Shown piece by piece: positions 10,681 through 19,835 of a stretch of DNA of 64,000 nucleotides (positions are counted from its first letter, which is position 1; every line of letters starts with the position of its first letter). Location of the stretch: the NCBI GenBank assembly GCA_016234685.1, contig JACRAT010000027.1, positions 1 to 64,000 of the forward strand. Reading direction: 5' to 3'. The notes beneath the pieces were generated by a model. It was not told where the DNA came from, searched no databases, and worked only from the letters and a program-made list of their open reading frames with translations. This DNA comes from Nitrosomonadales bacterium (GTDB taxonomy: Bacteria > Pseudomonadota > Gammaproteobacteria > Burkholderiales > Gallionellaceae). The translations under genes and the position numbers were made by a program.

Positions 10681-10896
10681 TTACAGCTTGGCGATGGCCA
10701 CCTCGGTAGACTTCACCAGCGCCACCACATCCGAGCCGATCTCCAGTTGCAACTCGTTGATGGAACGGGTGGTGATCACCGAAGTGACCGAACCCAGCGG
10801 CGTGCCGACCACCACTTCCGACACCACCGGCCCCAGCACGATGTCGATGATCTTGCCGCGAAACTGATTCCTTGCATTGATTGCTGCGATGCTCAT
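10681..10896 (-). CDS. Molbindin-like protein (Mop/TOBE domain)
   Basis: A 71-residue protein consisting of a single Mop domain. The N-terminus (SIAAINARNQFRGKI) and the late ITTRSINELQLEIGSDV segment are typical of molybdate/tungstate-binding molbindins. Such proteins form hexamers that store oxyanions. It lies between the two sulfate-binding genes, so it might serve sulfate/molybdate discrimination or molybdenum supply for nitrogenase; both roles are inference. Confidence 0.9.
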   Translation of the reverse strand: MSIAAINARNQFRGKIIDIVLGPVVSEVVVGTPLGSVTSVITTRSINELQLEIGSDVVALVKSTEVAIAKL

Positions 10897-10919
10897 TTTT
10901 TGCTCCTAAAGTTAAGTGT

Positions 10920-11252
10920 TCAGGCCATCCAAGCGCGTGCCCAGTTAATGCCATTGATAGCGTTCTGCCCTTCGGCCTGCTGCGTCTGTTCACGGACGAT
11001 CTCGCGGGGTTCGCAAGCGACCGTTTCGATACGCGGCTCAAGCATCACAAAGTAGTAAAAAGCCAAGACCAGCCCGCCGACACCCAGCCAGTTCGAACCC
11101 CACAAAGCGTAAGCGATCAACAACATGAACATTGCCGAGATCACGCCCTTGAGCGCCGACCCCTCTCGCTCTTCCAGAGCCATCTCCGCATCCAAGAACG
11201 AAAGCGCGATGCCAGACGGATTCTCCAGAGGCTCACTTGTTAGATGTTCCAT
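10920..11252 (-). CDS. Small membrane protein of unknown function
   Basis: A 110-residue protein with one long or two short hydrophobic segments at about residues 35-72 (VISAMFMLLIAYALWG and VGGLVLAFYYFVML). The N-terminal ~30 residues are acidic and the C-terminus is polar. I do not recognise a family. It is followed 23 bases later by the molbindin gene and preceded 11 bases earlier by another small gene, so it belongs to the sulfate-binding-protein transcript. Confidence 0.7.
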   Translation of the reverse strand: MEHLTSEPLENPSGIALSFLDAEMALEEREGSALKGVISAMFMLLIAYALWGSNWLGVGGLVLAFYYFVMLEPRIETVACEPREIVREQTQQAEGQNAINGINWARAWMA

Positions 11253-11263
11253 CGTCTATCTCC

Positions 11264-11461
11264 TTAGTTCCACTGCTTCGGATCAATCTGGCGCACCGCA
11301 TTCCGCAACGCCAGCCCAGCCAGTATCTCCACCTCAAGCAAGCTATAAGCTCGCCCGTCGCGTGCACGCTCCCCACGCAAGGAATCCAGCATCTCGCACG
11401 CGACGCTGCCGCCAGATTGCACATTGAAAGACTGTGGTAATGGTTCGTATTGAGTCGTCAT
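11264..11461 (-). CDS. Small hypothetical protein in sulfate cluster
   Basis: A 65-residue soluble protein starting MTTQYEPLPQSF. The start at 11461 follows AAAGGAA at good spacing; the longer frame upstream would run into the sulfate-binding gene and is not used. There is no recognisable domain. Gene spacing of 11 bases to the following membrane-protein gene supports an operon with it. Confidence 0.65.
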   Translation of the reverse strand: MTTQYEPLPQSFNVQSGGSVACEMLDSLRGERARDGRAYSLLEVEILAGLALRNAVRQIDPKQWN

Positions 11462-11492
11462 GCTGTTCCTTTCGTAAGTCGGGGATGGCCTC

Positions 11493-11507
11493 CCCCCCGC
11501 TGGGGGG
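11493..11507 (-). terminator. Possible intercistronic hairpin after sulfate-binding gene
   Basis: Six C and six G residues form a perfect stem with a 3-base loop, 6 bases beyond the stop of the second sulfate-binding gene. There is no U tract, so it is more likely an mRNA-stabilising or attenuating structure than a full terminator. Confidence 0.4.
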
Positions 11508-11513
11508 TACGGA

Positions 11514-12515
11514 TTACTTCCGGGTATAGATACGGTCGAACACGCCGCCGTCAGCAAAGTGTTCCTTCTGGGCCTTGGTCCAGCCGCCGAACACGCCGTC
11601 GATGGTGATGAGATTCAGCTTGGGGAACTGCTTGGCGTACTTCTTCGCCACCTTTTCATCGGTCGGACGGTAGTAGTTCTGCGCAGCGATCTCTTGGCCT
11701 TCCGGCGAGTAGAGATAGTCCAGATACGCTTCGGCGACCTTGCGAGTGCCGTGCTTGTCGGCGTACTTGTCCACCACGGTCACAGGTGGCTCAGCCAAGA
11801 TGCTCAGGCTAGGTACGACGATCTCGAATTTCTCCGGGCCGAGTTCCTTGATCGCCAAGAAAGCCTCGTTCTCCCAAGCCAGCAGCACGTCGCCGATACC
11901 GCGCTCAACGAAGGTCGTGGTCGAACCTCGCGCACCAGAATCCAGCACCGGCACGTTGCCGAACAGCTTGCCGACGAACTCTTGCGCCTTGGCTGCATCG
12001 TTGCCGTTCTGCTTCAGGGCGTAGCCCCAGGCTGCCAGATAGTTCCAGCGCGCGCCGCCGGAAGTCTTGGGATTAGGGGTGATGACCGAGATGCCGGGCT
12101 TGACCAGATCGTTCCAGTCCTTCACGCCCTTGGGGTTGCCTTTACGCACCAAGAATACGATGGTCGAAGTGTAGGGCGAGCTGTTGTGCTTCAAACGGGT
12201 CTGCCAGTTGGCGGGGATGAGGTGCGCCTTTTCTTCCAGTGCGTCGATGTCAGCCGCCAGCGCCAAGGTCGCCACATCGGCTTCCAGCCCGTCGATCACG
12301 GCACGCGCTTGTTTGCCGGAGCCGCCGTGGGAGGCTTTCACCGTCACGGTGTCTCCAGTCTTGGCCTGCCAGTATTTGGCGAAGGCCGCGTTATAATCCT
12401 GATACAGTTCACGAGTCGGATCGTAAGAGACGTTGAGCAGCGATACTTCAGCCGCAGACGAAGCGCTGGCGTACAGCGCGGACAACAGGGTGAGGGCTAA
12501 CAGGCTTTTCTTCAT
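11514..12515 (-). CDS. sbp: Periplasmic sulfate-binding protein (copy 2)
   Basis: A second 333-residue Sbp-family protein, clearly paralogous to the one at 9603-10604. It has a signal peptide ([17 protein letters not shown] to SAAEV), [28 protein letters not shown] and [17 protein letters not shown]. The start at 12515 has a strong AAGGAG. It is the first gene of the cluster, with its own sigma-70 promoter at 12556-12584. High expression and sulfur control would fit a periplasmic binding protein but are not shown directly. Confidence 0.95.
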   Translation of the reverse strand: MKKSLLALTLLSALYASASSAAEVSLLNVSYDPTRELYQDYNAAFAKYWQAKTGDTVTVKASHGGSGKQARAVIDGLEADVATLALAADIDALEEKAHLIPANWQTRLKHNSSPYTSTIVFLVRKGNPKGVKDWNDLVKPGISVITPNPKTSGGARWNYLAAWGYALKQNGNDAAKAQEFVGKLFGNVPVLDSGARGSTTTFVERGIGDVLLAWENEAFLAIKELGPEKFEIVVPSLSILAEPPVTVVDKYADKHGTRKVAEAYLDYLYSPEGQEIAAQNYYRPTDEKVAKKYAKQFPKLNLITIDGVFGGWTKAQKEHFADGGVFDRIYTRK

Positions 12516-12555
12516 GGTGCGTCTCCTTGGGGTTGATCGAATTGCGATGGAGCGC

Positions 12556-12584
12556 ACTATAGGAAACGCCGCTAATTCTGTGAA
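12556..12584 (-). promoter_or_regulatory. Sigma-70 promoter of sulfate-binding gene
   Basis: On the minus strand TTCACA (12579-12584) and TATAGT (12556-12561) are separated by exactly 17 bases, about 40 bases upstream of the start codon. The AT-rich stretch just upstream (12590-12625) is where a LysR-type CysB/Cbl activator could bind; that is inference. Confidence 0.6.
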
Positions 12585-12754
12585 ATTGTATTTTCAGCTT
12601 TCAATATCCATAAAAAGAATATGACGCCCTACCCCGCCTCATCGACCTCCGCACAACACAACATACAAAGAGATCGGGATTTTCCGCGCTGTTCGCCTGA
12701 TAGTCGTGCGCTCCGCTCCGCCACAATCTGCCCCACCTCACCCACGCCCAGCCG

Positions 12755-14227
12755 ATGAGCACTGAAGAAAAACCTCTCCCGCCGCCGCACTCGCTCGACC
12801 CGGCAGACTGGCCCGCCCTGCGAGAACAGGGGCATCGTATGCTCGACGACATGTTCGATTATCTGGAGCACCTGCGCGAACGCCCGGTGTGGCAACCCAT
12901 CCCACCCGAGTTGCGCGAGACTTTCCGCCAGCCCTTGCCGCATCAGCCCGGCAGTCTGGACGCAGCGCACCAGCGTTTCATGCGCGACATCCTGCCTCAC
13001 GCCGTCGGCAACGCCCATCCCGGATTCATGGGCTGGGTGCATGGCGGCGGCACGCCGGTCGGCATGTTGGCAGAGATGCTGGCGGCGGGGCTGAACGCCA
13101 ACTTGGGCGGACGCAACCAGATGCCGGTGGAAGTGGAACGGCAGGTGACGCGCTGGGTGCGCGAGCTGTTCGGTTTCCCCGACAGCGCCAGCGGCCTGTT
13201 CGTCACCGGCACTTCGATGGCCAACCTGATCGCCGTCCTCGTCGCCCGCACCACCGCGCTGGGGCTGGGAGTGCGCCAGCGCGGCCTCGCCGCCAGCGGC
13301 CAGACGCTGGTCGGCTACACCTCGGCAGGCGCGCACGGCTGCATCGCCCAAGCGATGGATCTAGCCGGATTCGGCACCGACGCGCTGCGCCTGATCCCGA
13401 TGGACGCAGCCTACCGCATGGACATCACCGCGCTGCAACAAACCATCGCCGCCGACCGCGCCGCCGGACTCACGCCCTTCTTCATCGCTGGCACGGCAGG
13501 CTCGGTCAACACCGGCGCTATCGACGACCTGACCCACCTCGCTGAGGTGGCCGAACAAGAAAAGCTGTGGTTCCACATCGACGGCGCTTACGGCGCACTT
13601 GCCATGCTCTCGCCCGAACTCGCCCCGCGTCTGGCCGGGCTGGAGCACGCCGACTCCATCGCCTTCGATTTCCACAAATGGGGGCAAGTGCCTTACGACG
13701 CAGGGTTCATTCTGGTGCGCGACGGCGCGCAGCACTTCGACACTTTCGCCTCGCCCGCCGCCTATCTGCACCGCGAAGAACGCGGGCTGGCGGCAGGCGC
13801 GCCTTGGCCCTGCGACTTCGGCCCGGACCTGTCGCGCAGCTTCCGCGCCCTCAAGGCCTGGTTCACCATCCAAGTCTACGGCGCAGATCAGCTCGGCGCA
13901 TCCATCGCCGGGACCTGCACGCTGGCGCGCTATCTGGCGCAGCGCATCGAAGCCGAGCCAAAACTGGAACTGCTCGCACCAGTGGGCCTGAATATCGTCT
14001 GCTTCCGTTACCGTGCCGAAAACGCCGACGCGCTCAACTCGCGCATCGTGGTCGCCTTGCAGGAAGGCGGCATCGTCGCGCCCTCGGCCACGGTGCTGGA
14101 CGGACGCCTCGCCATCCGCGCCGCCATCGTCAACCACCGCACCCGCCACAGCGACATCGACGCGCTGCTGCGGGCCACCCTCGCACTGGGCGACCAGTAC
14201 ACCCAGCCATCGGAGCCTCAGCCATGA
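12755..14227 (+). CDS. PLP-dependent group II decarboxylase (aromatic-amino-acid/tyrosine decarboxylase-like)
   Basis: A 490-residue fold-type I PLP enzyme of the group II decarboxylase family. His194 (SAGAHGC) matches the ring-stacking histidine, Asp276 (HIDGAYG) the pyridine-nitrogen partner, and Lys308 (FDFHKWGQ) forms the Schiff base. Family members decarboxylate aromatic or acidic amino acids. The sequence after the lysine (GQVPYDAG) differs from the usual LLVNFDC of aromatic decarboxylases, so substrate is open. It is the first gene of a three-gene plus-strand cassette and overlaps the ATP-grasp gene as ATGA. Confidence 0.88.
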   Translation: MSTEEKPLPPPHSLDPADWPALREQGHRMLDDMFDYLEHLRERPVWQPIPPELRETFRQPLPHQPGSLDAAHQRFMRDILPHAVGNAHPGFMGWVHGGGTPVGMLAEMLAAGLNANLGGRNQMPVEVERQVTRWVRELFGFPDSASGLFVTGTSMANLIAVLVARTTALGLGVRQRGLAASGQTLVGYTSAGAHGCIAQAMDLAGFGTDALRLIPMDAAYRMDITALQQTIAADRAAGLTPFFIAGTAGSVNTGAIDDLTHLAEVAEQEKLWFHIDGAYGALAMLSPELAPRLAGLEHADSIAFDFHKWGQVPYDAGFILVRDGAQHFDTFASPAAYLHREERGLAAGAPWPCDFGPDLSRSFRALKAWFTIQVYGADQLGASIAGTCTLARYLAQRIEAEPKLELLAPVGLNIVCFRYRAENADALNSRIVVALQEGGIVAPSATVLDGRLAIRAAIVNHRTRHSDIDALLRATLALGDQYTQPSEPQP

Positions 14228-15444
14228 ACCCTGCCGACGAACGCGACACCCTCATCGGCCTCGCCACCCTGATGCGTCAGGCCTACGCTGGAGGCGACCT
14301 CACCCCGCTGGGGACAGAGTTGCTGGCCATCGCCGGCGAAGCACCCGACGCCACCTGCGCCAACGCCCTGCTCGATCTCTCGCTGCTACTCCAGATCAAG
14401 GGCAGCCCCGAGGTCGCGCTCAACATGCAGGCCGAGGCGCTGCGCCTGCGGCGGCTCTACCATCTGCCAGTGCAAGAACCGGTCGAGCTGCGCGTGCTGG
14501 CGCTGATGGGGCCGGGCGACATCATGGCCAACACGCCGCTGGAATTTCTAGTCGAAGACTCGCACATCGCGCTCGACCTGCTCTACTTGCTGCCCGGCGA
14601 GCCGTTTCCGGCGATGGCGCCCGATCACGACGTACTGTTCGTCGCCGCCTGCGAATCCGATGCCAACCAACCGCTGCTGACGCAACTGGCCGACTACCTC
14701 AGATTCTGGCCGCGCCCTGTGCTCAACCAGCCCGCGCAGATCGCCACGCTCTCCCGCGACGGCAGCTACGTCCTGCTGAAAGACGCGCCCGGCATCGCCA
14801 TCCCGCCCACTCAGCGGGCCACGCGCGCCGAGCTGGAAGCCCTCAGCCGCGCCGGATCGGCGCTGGCGACGCTGTTGCCGGGAGCGGATTTCCCCATCAT
14901 CGTGCGCCCGGTCGGTTCGCACGCCGGCAAAGGTCTGGACAAGATCGGCTCGCCCGCCGAACTCGCCGCCTATCTGCAAGGCATGGCGCAAAGCGACTTC
15001 TTTATCTCGCCCTTTGTCGATTACCGCAGCGCCGACGGCCTCTACCGCAAATACCGCCTCGTGCTGATCGGCGGTCGCGCTTATGGCGCGCACATGGGCA
15101 TCTCCGAGCATTGGATGATCCACTACGTCAACGCAGGCATGGCCGACAGCGCCGAAAAGCGCGCCGAAGAAGCGGCCTTCTTCGCCGACTTCGACCAGCA
15201 TTTCGCCCCGCGCCACCAACGCGCGATCGCCGAACTGAACGCCAGATTCAAACTCGATTATCTGGTCATCGACTGCGCCGAGACACCCAGCGGCGAACTG
15301 CTGATCTTCGAGCTGGACAGCGGCGCGGTCGTCCACTCGCTCGACCCGGCAGACCTCTACCCCTACAAAGTGCCGCAGATGCGCAAAGTGTTCGATTCCT
15401 TCTACGGACTGATTTCCAGCGCGAGCAAGCACCAACCTGATTAG
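14224..15444 (+). CDS. RimK-like ATP-grasp protein with N-terminal helical repeat region
   Basis: A 406-residue protein. The C-terminal half (about residues 180-390) has ATP-grasp features: FPIIVRPVGSHAGKGLDKI as the nucleotide-binding lysine and flexible loop, FISPFVDYRSADG, KYRLVLIGGRAY, and LDYLVIDCA with the acidic ELLIFELDSG metal site. The first ~90 residues look like TPR-type helices. Enzymes of this fold join a carboxylate to an amine using ATP. Its ATG overlaps the decarboxylase stop (ATGA) and the next gene follows after 3 bases. A role in ligating an amine made by the decarboxylase is inference. Confidence 0.82.
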   Translation: MNPADERDTLIGLATLMRQAYAGGDLTPLGTELLAIAGEAPDATCANALLDLSLLLQIKGSPEVALNMQAEALRLRRLYHLPVQEPVELRVLALMGPGDIMANTPLEFLVEDSHIALDLLYLLPGEPFPAMAPDHDVLFVAACESDANQPLLTQLADYLRFWPRPVLNQPAQIATLSRDGSYVLLKDAPGIAIPPTQRATRAELEALSRAGSALATLLPGADFPIIVRPVGSHAGKGLDKIGSPAELAAYLQGMAQSDFFISPFVDYRSADGLYRKYRLVLIGGRAYGAHMGISEHWMIHYVNAGMADSAEKRAEEAAFFADFDQHFAPRHQRAIAELNARFKLDYLVIDCAETPSGELLIFELDSGAVVHSLDPADLYPYKVPQMRKVFDSFYGLISSASKHQPD

Positions 15445-15447
15445 CCC

Positions 15448-16974
15448 ATGCTATCCGCCCTCCACCCCGACGAGCCCGCCTTGGCGACCGCCCTGCCCAG
15501 CACCCGGCAATTGCTGGTGGCGGGCGGCGATGCGCGCATTGCGCTCGATGCGGCGGGGCTGAATCGCTACGGCTGCGCGCCGCTGCCCGACCCCACGCTG
15601 CACGCCTTTGGCTCATCCACCGCCACCGGCATCTCTGCCACCGGCTGGGCTGCCGCAGACGCACTGCGGCAACGCCTCGCCGCCTCTGCCGAACCGGCGG
15701 CGGAGCGCTACGCGCAAGAGTTGGAACGGATGCGGGGAGAGTTGGCGACACTGTGTGAGTTGAGCGATCTGTCCGGGCTAGCGACCGTGTTCGCCGCCTC
15801 CGGCACAGACTTGCACCTGATCGCCGCCCAGTTGCTGGCGCGGCGCGATGTGCCCAGCGTCGCCATCATGGCCGATGCCAGCGAGACCGGCAGCGGCATC
15901 CCGACGGCGTTGCGCGGGCGACATTTCAGCAGCCGCGCCGCCCAGCGCAGCACCGTACCGGTCGGCACGGCCATCACTGGCGCGCACGCCAGCGAAGTCG
16001 TCAGCGTCGCGCTGCGCCAACCGGACGGCAGCATCCGCCCGTCAGCAGAGGTCGATGCCGAATTCCGCGCCCAATGCGCCGCCGCGCGGGCGGCAGGCAA
16101 ACAGGTGTTGCTGATCCTCACCGATCTGTCCAAGACCGGACTGATCGCACCGACGCCGGGCTGCGTCGCGGAACTGCATCGCCAGCACTCGGCGCAACTG
16201 GAAGTGCTGGTCGATGCCTGCCAGTTCCGCCTTGCGCCCGCCAGCCTGCGCGCCTATCTGCAACAGGGTTACAGCGTCGCCATCACCGGCTCGAAATTCC
16301 TCTCCGGCCCGACCTTCTCCGGCGCACTACTGATCCCCGCCGTCACCGCCGAACGGCTGCGCGACCAGCCACTGCCTTGTGCACTAGCCGATTACACCTG
16401 CCGCGCCGAGTGGCCGCGCGGCTGGAGCGGAGCGGAGTGTCTGTCGCGCACCGCCAATTTCGGCTTGCTGTTGCGCTGGGAAGCGGCGCTGGCGGAACTC
16501 AAAGCCTTCCGCGCCCTGCCGGATACCGCCATCGCCCGCTTCCTGCAAGATTTCGCCGCAGCCATCCAGCACCGGCTGGCGCACGACCCGGCCCTGCTGC
16601 CGCTGCCCGTCACAGAACTGGAGCGCGGCACGGACGGCTGGGACTGCATCCCCACCCTGTTTCCCTTCCTGCTGCGCAGACCCGATGGCCGCATACTGGA
16701 CGAAGACGAGACGCAACGCATCTACCGCCAACTGCCACTCGACCTCAGCCGCGAACCCGACTTCGGCCCGGATGCGGCGCTCGCCGCCAGCCGCTTCCAA
16801 CTCGGCCAGCCGGTCGCAGGTGGCCTCCGCACAGACGCAGCGGTGAGCGCCCTGCGCCTGTGCCTCAGCGCCCGACTCATCGTCGAAGCGCTCACCGAGG
16901 CCAGCCCCGCCACTGTGATCGCCCGCGCGCTAACCGCACTGGACAAGGCTGCGCTGCTAAGTCAAGAAGGCTAG
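15448..16974 (+). CDS. PLP fold-type I protein of unknown function (class V-like)
   Basis: A 508-residue protein that I cannot assign to a characterised family. It has a PLP fold-type I signature: a phosphate-loop ASGTD at 117-121, Asp256 and Gln259 in VDACQF, and the candidate Schiff-base Lys283 in ITGSKFLSGP. This arrangement resembles class V aminotransferase/desulfurase-type enzymes, but the rest of the protein is divergent. It starts 3 bases after the ATP-grasp gene and ends the cassette. Cofactor binding is inferred from motifs; substrate and reaction are unknown. Confidence 0.7.
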   Translation: MLSALHPDEPALATALPSTRQLLVAGGDARIALDAAGLNRYGCAPLPDPTLHAFGSSTATGISATGWAAADALRQRLAASAEPAAERYAQELERMRGELATLCELSDLSGLATVFAASGTDLHLIAAQLLARRDVPSVAIMADASETGSGIPTALRGRHFSSRAAQRSTVPVGTAITGAHASEVVSVALRQPDGSIRPSAEVDAEFRAQCAAARAAGKQVLLILTDLSKTGLIAPTPGCVAELHRQHSAQLEVLVDACQFRLAPASLRAYLQQGYSVAITGSKFLSGPTFSGALLIPAVTAERLRDQPLPCALADYTCRAEWPRGWSGAECLSRTANFGLLLRWEAALAELKAFRALPDTAIARFLQDFAAAIQHRLAHDPALLPLPVTELERGTDGWDCIPTLFPFLLRRPDGRILDEDETQRIYRQLPLDLSREPDFGPDAALAASRFQLGQPVAGGLRTDAAVSALRLCLSARLIVEALTEASPATVIARALTALDKAALLSQEG

Positions 16975-17036
16975 ATCGCCCCGGACACCCCAGTCCTCTC
17001 CCTCCGATCGTCGGAATGTGTCAGCGCTAAAACCAG

Positions 17037-19835
17037 CTATTGCTTCAGCACATTCTCGAAGCGGGGGCATACACGTTTGCACGCGCCCAGATCGCGGGCG
17101 ATGGCTAGGTCGTAGACTTTGCCTTCGTGCAAAAAACACTGGGCTGCGATCTCGACCGGGAGCAATCGACCATCCTTGCTGCGGTGACGGGATTTGAACC
17201 TGCGCTGCAACACGCCCGCCTTCACGCCACTCAGGAACTTGCCCCAACGCTCGGAGGTGAAATCCGGGTCGATGTCGAATACCGTCATGCACGTCAATTC
17301 TTCACGGCTATAACCCAAGCTATGACAGGCTTGATCGTTGACTTGCACGAAGCGGGCCGACTCGTCGATCAGGAAAAAGGCATCACCCATGACTCGGTTG
17401 ACTGCGAACCCCAGCAGCGCCAACTCGGCTTCCATCTGCTTGCGACTAGTGATGTCGCGCGACAGCACTAGGAAACGTTCGGCACTACCCGTGCCATTTT
17501 TTCTGGAGACGGAAAGCTCGAACCAACCCACGCCGTGCGCCAAGTCGATGCAGATGACTTTGCCAAAGGAAAGCCCAGTTTCCGCCGCTTCGCGGAGCGC
17601 CGACATCACGATCCGGGCCGCTTCGGGCGAGAGCGCATCGTTGACCGTATTGCCCAGCAAAGCCTCCCGCTGCGCAGCGAGTAGTTCCGGCTTCTTGGTC
17701 CAGATACCAAGGTAGCGTCCCTCCTGATCCAACTCGAACAACAGGTCGGGAATGGCGTTGATGACACCTTCGGTGAATTCATGCGCCTGCTTCAGGCTGG
17801 TTTCGGCCTGTTTGCGCGCCGTGATGTCTTCCACGATAGACCAGATGTAATGCTGCCCGTCCTTGCCGGTGATGAGCGTGCCGCTGACTTGCACCGCTAC
17901 CCGCGTACCGGCCTGATTCAGCAACTCCTGTTCGCAGGGGCCATAACTGCCGGTCTGGGACAACGCCTCCTGCTGTTCGACCTGCCGATTTTCGAATTCC
18001 GGCGGCGTCAGCGACCAGTGGTCCTGCGCCTTGAGCGCCTCGGCGCTATATCCGCACAAACGACGGAAGGCTTCGTTGAATCTGAGGAAGTGCCCGTCCA
18101 TGTCGGTCAGCACGATGCCGACCGGCGACAGCTCATACAGATCGAGCAGCTTTTCCTCTAGGTCGATCATCGCCTGCTCGCCTTCGCGCAGCACCGTCTC
18201 GGCCTGCTTGCGCTCGGTGATGTCGTGCATGAAACCATCCCAGCGCGTACCGCCGTCTTCGGTGCGCTGCGGCTGCGCGCGCGAAGCGATCCAGCGCACG
18301 CCCTTGGTCGGATGTGTGATACGAAACTCGATGTAGCCGAATTTCAATTCGCGGGCAGACGTTTCCGCTTGCACGAACAGAGACTCGATGTCGTCAGGGT
18401 GAACCAATGCGATGAACGGCGTGATGTCATGCGCCACCGCTTCTGGCTCGACGCCGAACATCTGGCGGATGCCGATGCTGGCGAAGGGCACGTAGAATCC
18501 ACCATCCGGCTTTTGCACCAACGTGTAGAAGAAACCGGGCACGACGTTGAAGAATTGCGACAGGCGACGCTCTTGCTCGACGCGATCGAGCAAGGAATAT
18601 TCGTAACGCTTCTGCTCGGTCACATCCCGCCCCAGCGCCAGCACGCCCGTCACTTCTCCATGCTCGTCCCGTTCCGGCGTCATGCGCACATGGTGATAGC
18701 AGCCGCCGATACCTCTATCCGGCAAAGCGATCTGAACATCCAGCATTTCGCCGGTGGCGATCACCTGTTTCAGTGCCGTCTCATATTCATCGAAATGCCC
18801 ATCGGGATAGGATTCGGTCGGTGTCTTGCCAAAGCGCTCTCCGTGCAGCACACCCAGCGTCGCCTCAAGCTGTGGATTGGAATAGAACAAACGGCACTCG
18901 CGATCATAGCGGGCGATGTTGTCGGGAGCGTTCTCCGCCAAGGTACGGAACGCCCGTTCGCGTTGCGCCAGCAACGCCTCGGTGCGCTTACGCTCGGAGA
19001 TATTGCGCAAGATGACCGCGATGCGATAGATCTGCTCTTCGTCGTCCTTCATCGGGATGAAGGTGACGTTGAAATAGCGATCACCCGACGGATGCGAAAA
19101 CACCTCTTCGTGCCGCAGTGACTTTCCACTCTGCACGCAAGCATGGTGGTGCGCCGCCAGCCTCACCGCCAAGCTGGGAGGGAACAATTCGTAATAGCTC
19201 TTGCCTTGAGCTTCGGCATCCTTCAGGCCGAAGCTACGCTCCGCTGCCGAGTTGATCGACACGATGACGAATCCGCCCTCGTCGGTGGCATCCAAAAACA
19301 GAACGCAGTCTTCAAAATTGGCGAACAACTGCCGGTAACGCTCGCTTTCCGCGTGGTGCGCATTCGCGCTCTCGACTTCGATGGCCAGTGACTCAAAGGC
19401 CCGGCGCTCGGTGATGTCGCGGAAATATCCCGCCACATAAGGTCGCCCTTCGTGCTGAAAGGCGCTCATCTGCACCTCCACTGGCACGCGCCGGCCTGAA
19501 GACAAATGATGCTCTGACTCGAAGCTGACACGCCCCTGCTCTCTCAGTTGCCGCTCGATGCTCGCCAAGCGCTCCGGTGTCACCGATGGGTCGCAATCGT
19601 AGGGATGCTGCGTCAACAACTGCTCGCGCGATTTTCCAAAATGGTGGCAGGTCGCCTCGTTCACGTACAGGAATCGCCCCGCGTCCAAGGGGTCAGCCAC
19701 GAAGACTGCTGGGTTCTGGCTGCTATCTATCATCGCCCGGAGCATGGCATTTTCGCGTGCCAGTGCTTGCTCACGGTGCAGCGCCGCCTCCAACTCGGAA
19801 AGTCGCTCGAAAGATGGGCTCGCTTGCTCTGTCAT
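17037..19835 (-). CDS. Multi-PAS sensor protein without output domain
   Basis: A 932-residue soluble protein made of about seven consecutive PAS/PAC modules (near 28-140, 165-280, 290-410, 420-545, 560-680, 685-800, 805-925). Most end in a DITERK or related PAC tail such as RNISERK or GRDVTEQK. The protein stops shortly after the last PAS with no kinase, GGDEF, EAL or helix-turn-helix domain. Its ATG overlaps the stop of the upstream GGDEF-EAL gene (ATGA), so the two are made together, and it could act as a sensory partner for that enzyme. One alternative is that a C-terminal output domain was lost. Confidence 0.88.
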   Translation of the reverse strand: MTEQASPSFERLSELEAALHREQALARENAMLRAMIDSSQNPAVFVADPLDAGRFLYVNEATCHHFGKSREQLLTQHPYDCDPSVTPERLASIERQLREQGRVSFESEHHLSSGRRVPVEVQMSAFQHEGRPYVAGYFRDITERRAFESLAIEVESANAHHAESERYRQLFANFEDCVLFLDATDEGGFVIVSINSAAERSFGLKDAEAQGKSYYELFPPSLAVRLAAHHHACVQSGKSLRHEEVFSHPSGDRYFNVTFIPMKDDEEQIYRIAVILRNISERKRTEALLAQRERAFRTLAENAPDNIARYDRECRLFYSNPQLEATLGVLHGERFGKTPTESYPDGHFDEYETALKQVIATGEMLDVQIALPDRGIGGCYHHVRMTPERDEHGEVTGVLALGRDVTEQKRYEYSLLDRVEQERRLSQFFNVVPGFFYTLVQKPDGGFYVPFASIGIRQMFGVEPEAVAHDITPFIALVHPDDIESLFVQAETSARELKFGYIEFRITHPTKGVRWIASRAQPQRTEDGGTRWDGFMHDITERKQAETVLREGEQAMIDLEEKLLDLYELSPVGIVLTDMDGHFLRFNEAFRRLCGYSAEALKAQDHWSLTPPEFENRQVEQQEALSQTGSYGPCEQELLNQAGTRVAVQVSGTLITGKDGQHYIWSIVEDITARKQAETSLKQAHEFTEGVINAIPDLLFELDQEGRYLGIWTKKPELLAAQREALLGNTVNDALSPEAARIVMSALREAAETGLSFGKVICIDLAHGVGWFELSVSRKNGTGSAERFLVLSRDITSRKQMEAELALLGFAVNRVMGDAFFLIDESARFVQVNDQACHSLGYSREELTCMTVFDIDPDFTSERWGKFLSGVKAGVLQRRFKSRHRSKDGRLLPVEIAAQCFLHEGKVYDLAIARDLGACKRVCPRFENVLKQ

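Noticed and set aside
13567-14223. Upstream extension of the ATP-grasp reading frame inside the decarboxylase gene
   Set aside because: The extension is Arg/Pro-rich and out of frame with a well-supported decarboxylase. The true start is the ATGA overlap at 14224.
14013-15440. 475-codon plus-strand frame overlapping the ATP-grasp gene
   Set aside because: Arg/Ala/Pro-rich shadow caused by high GC content; no motifs.
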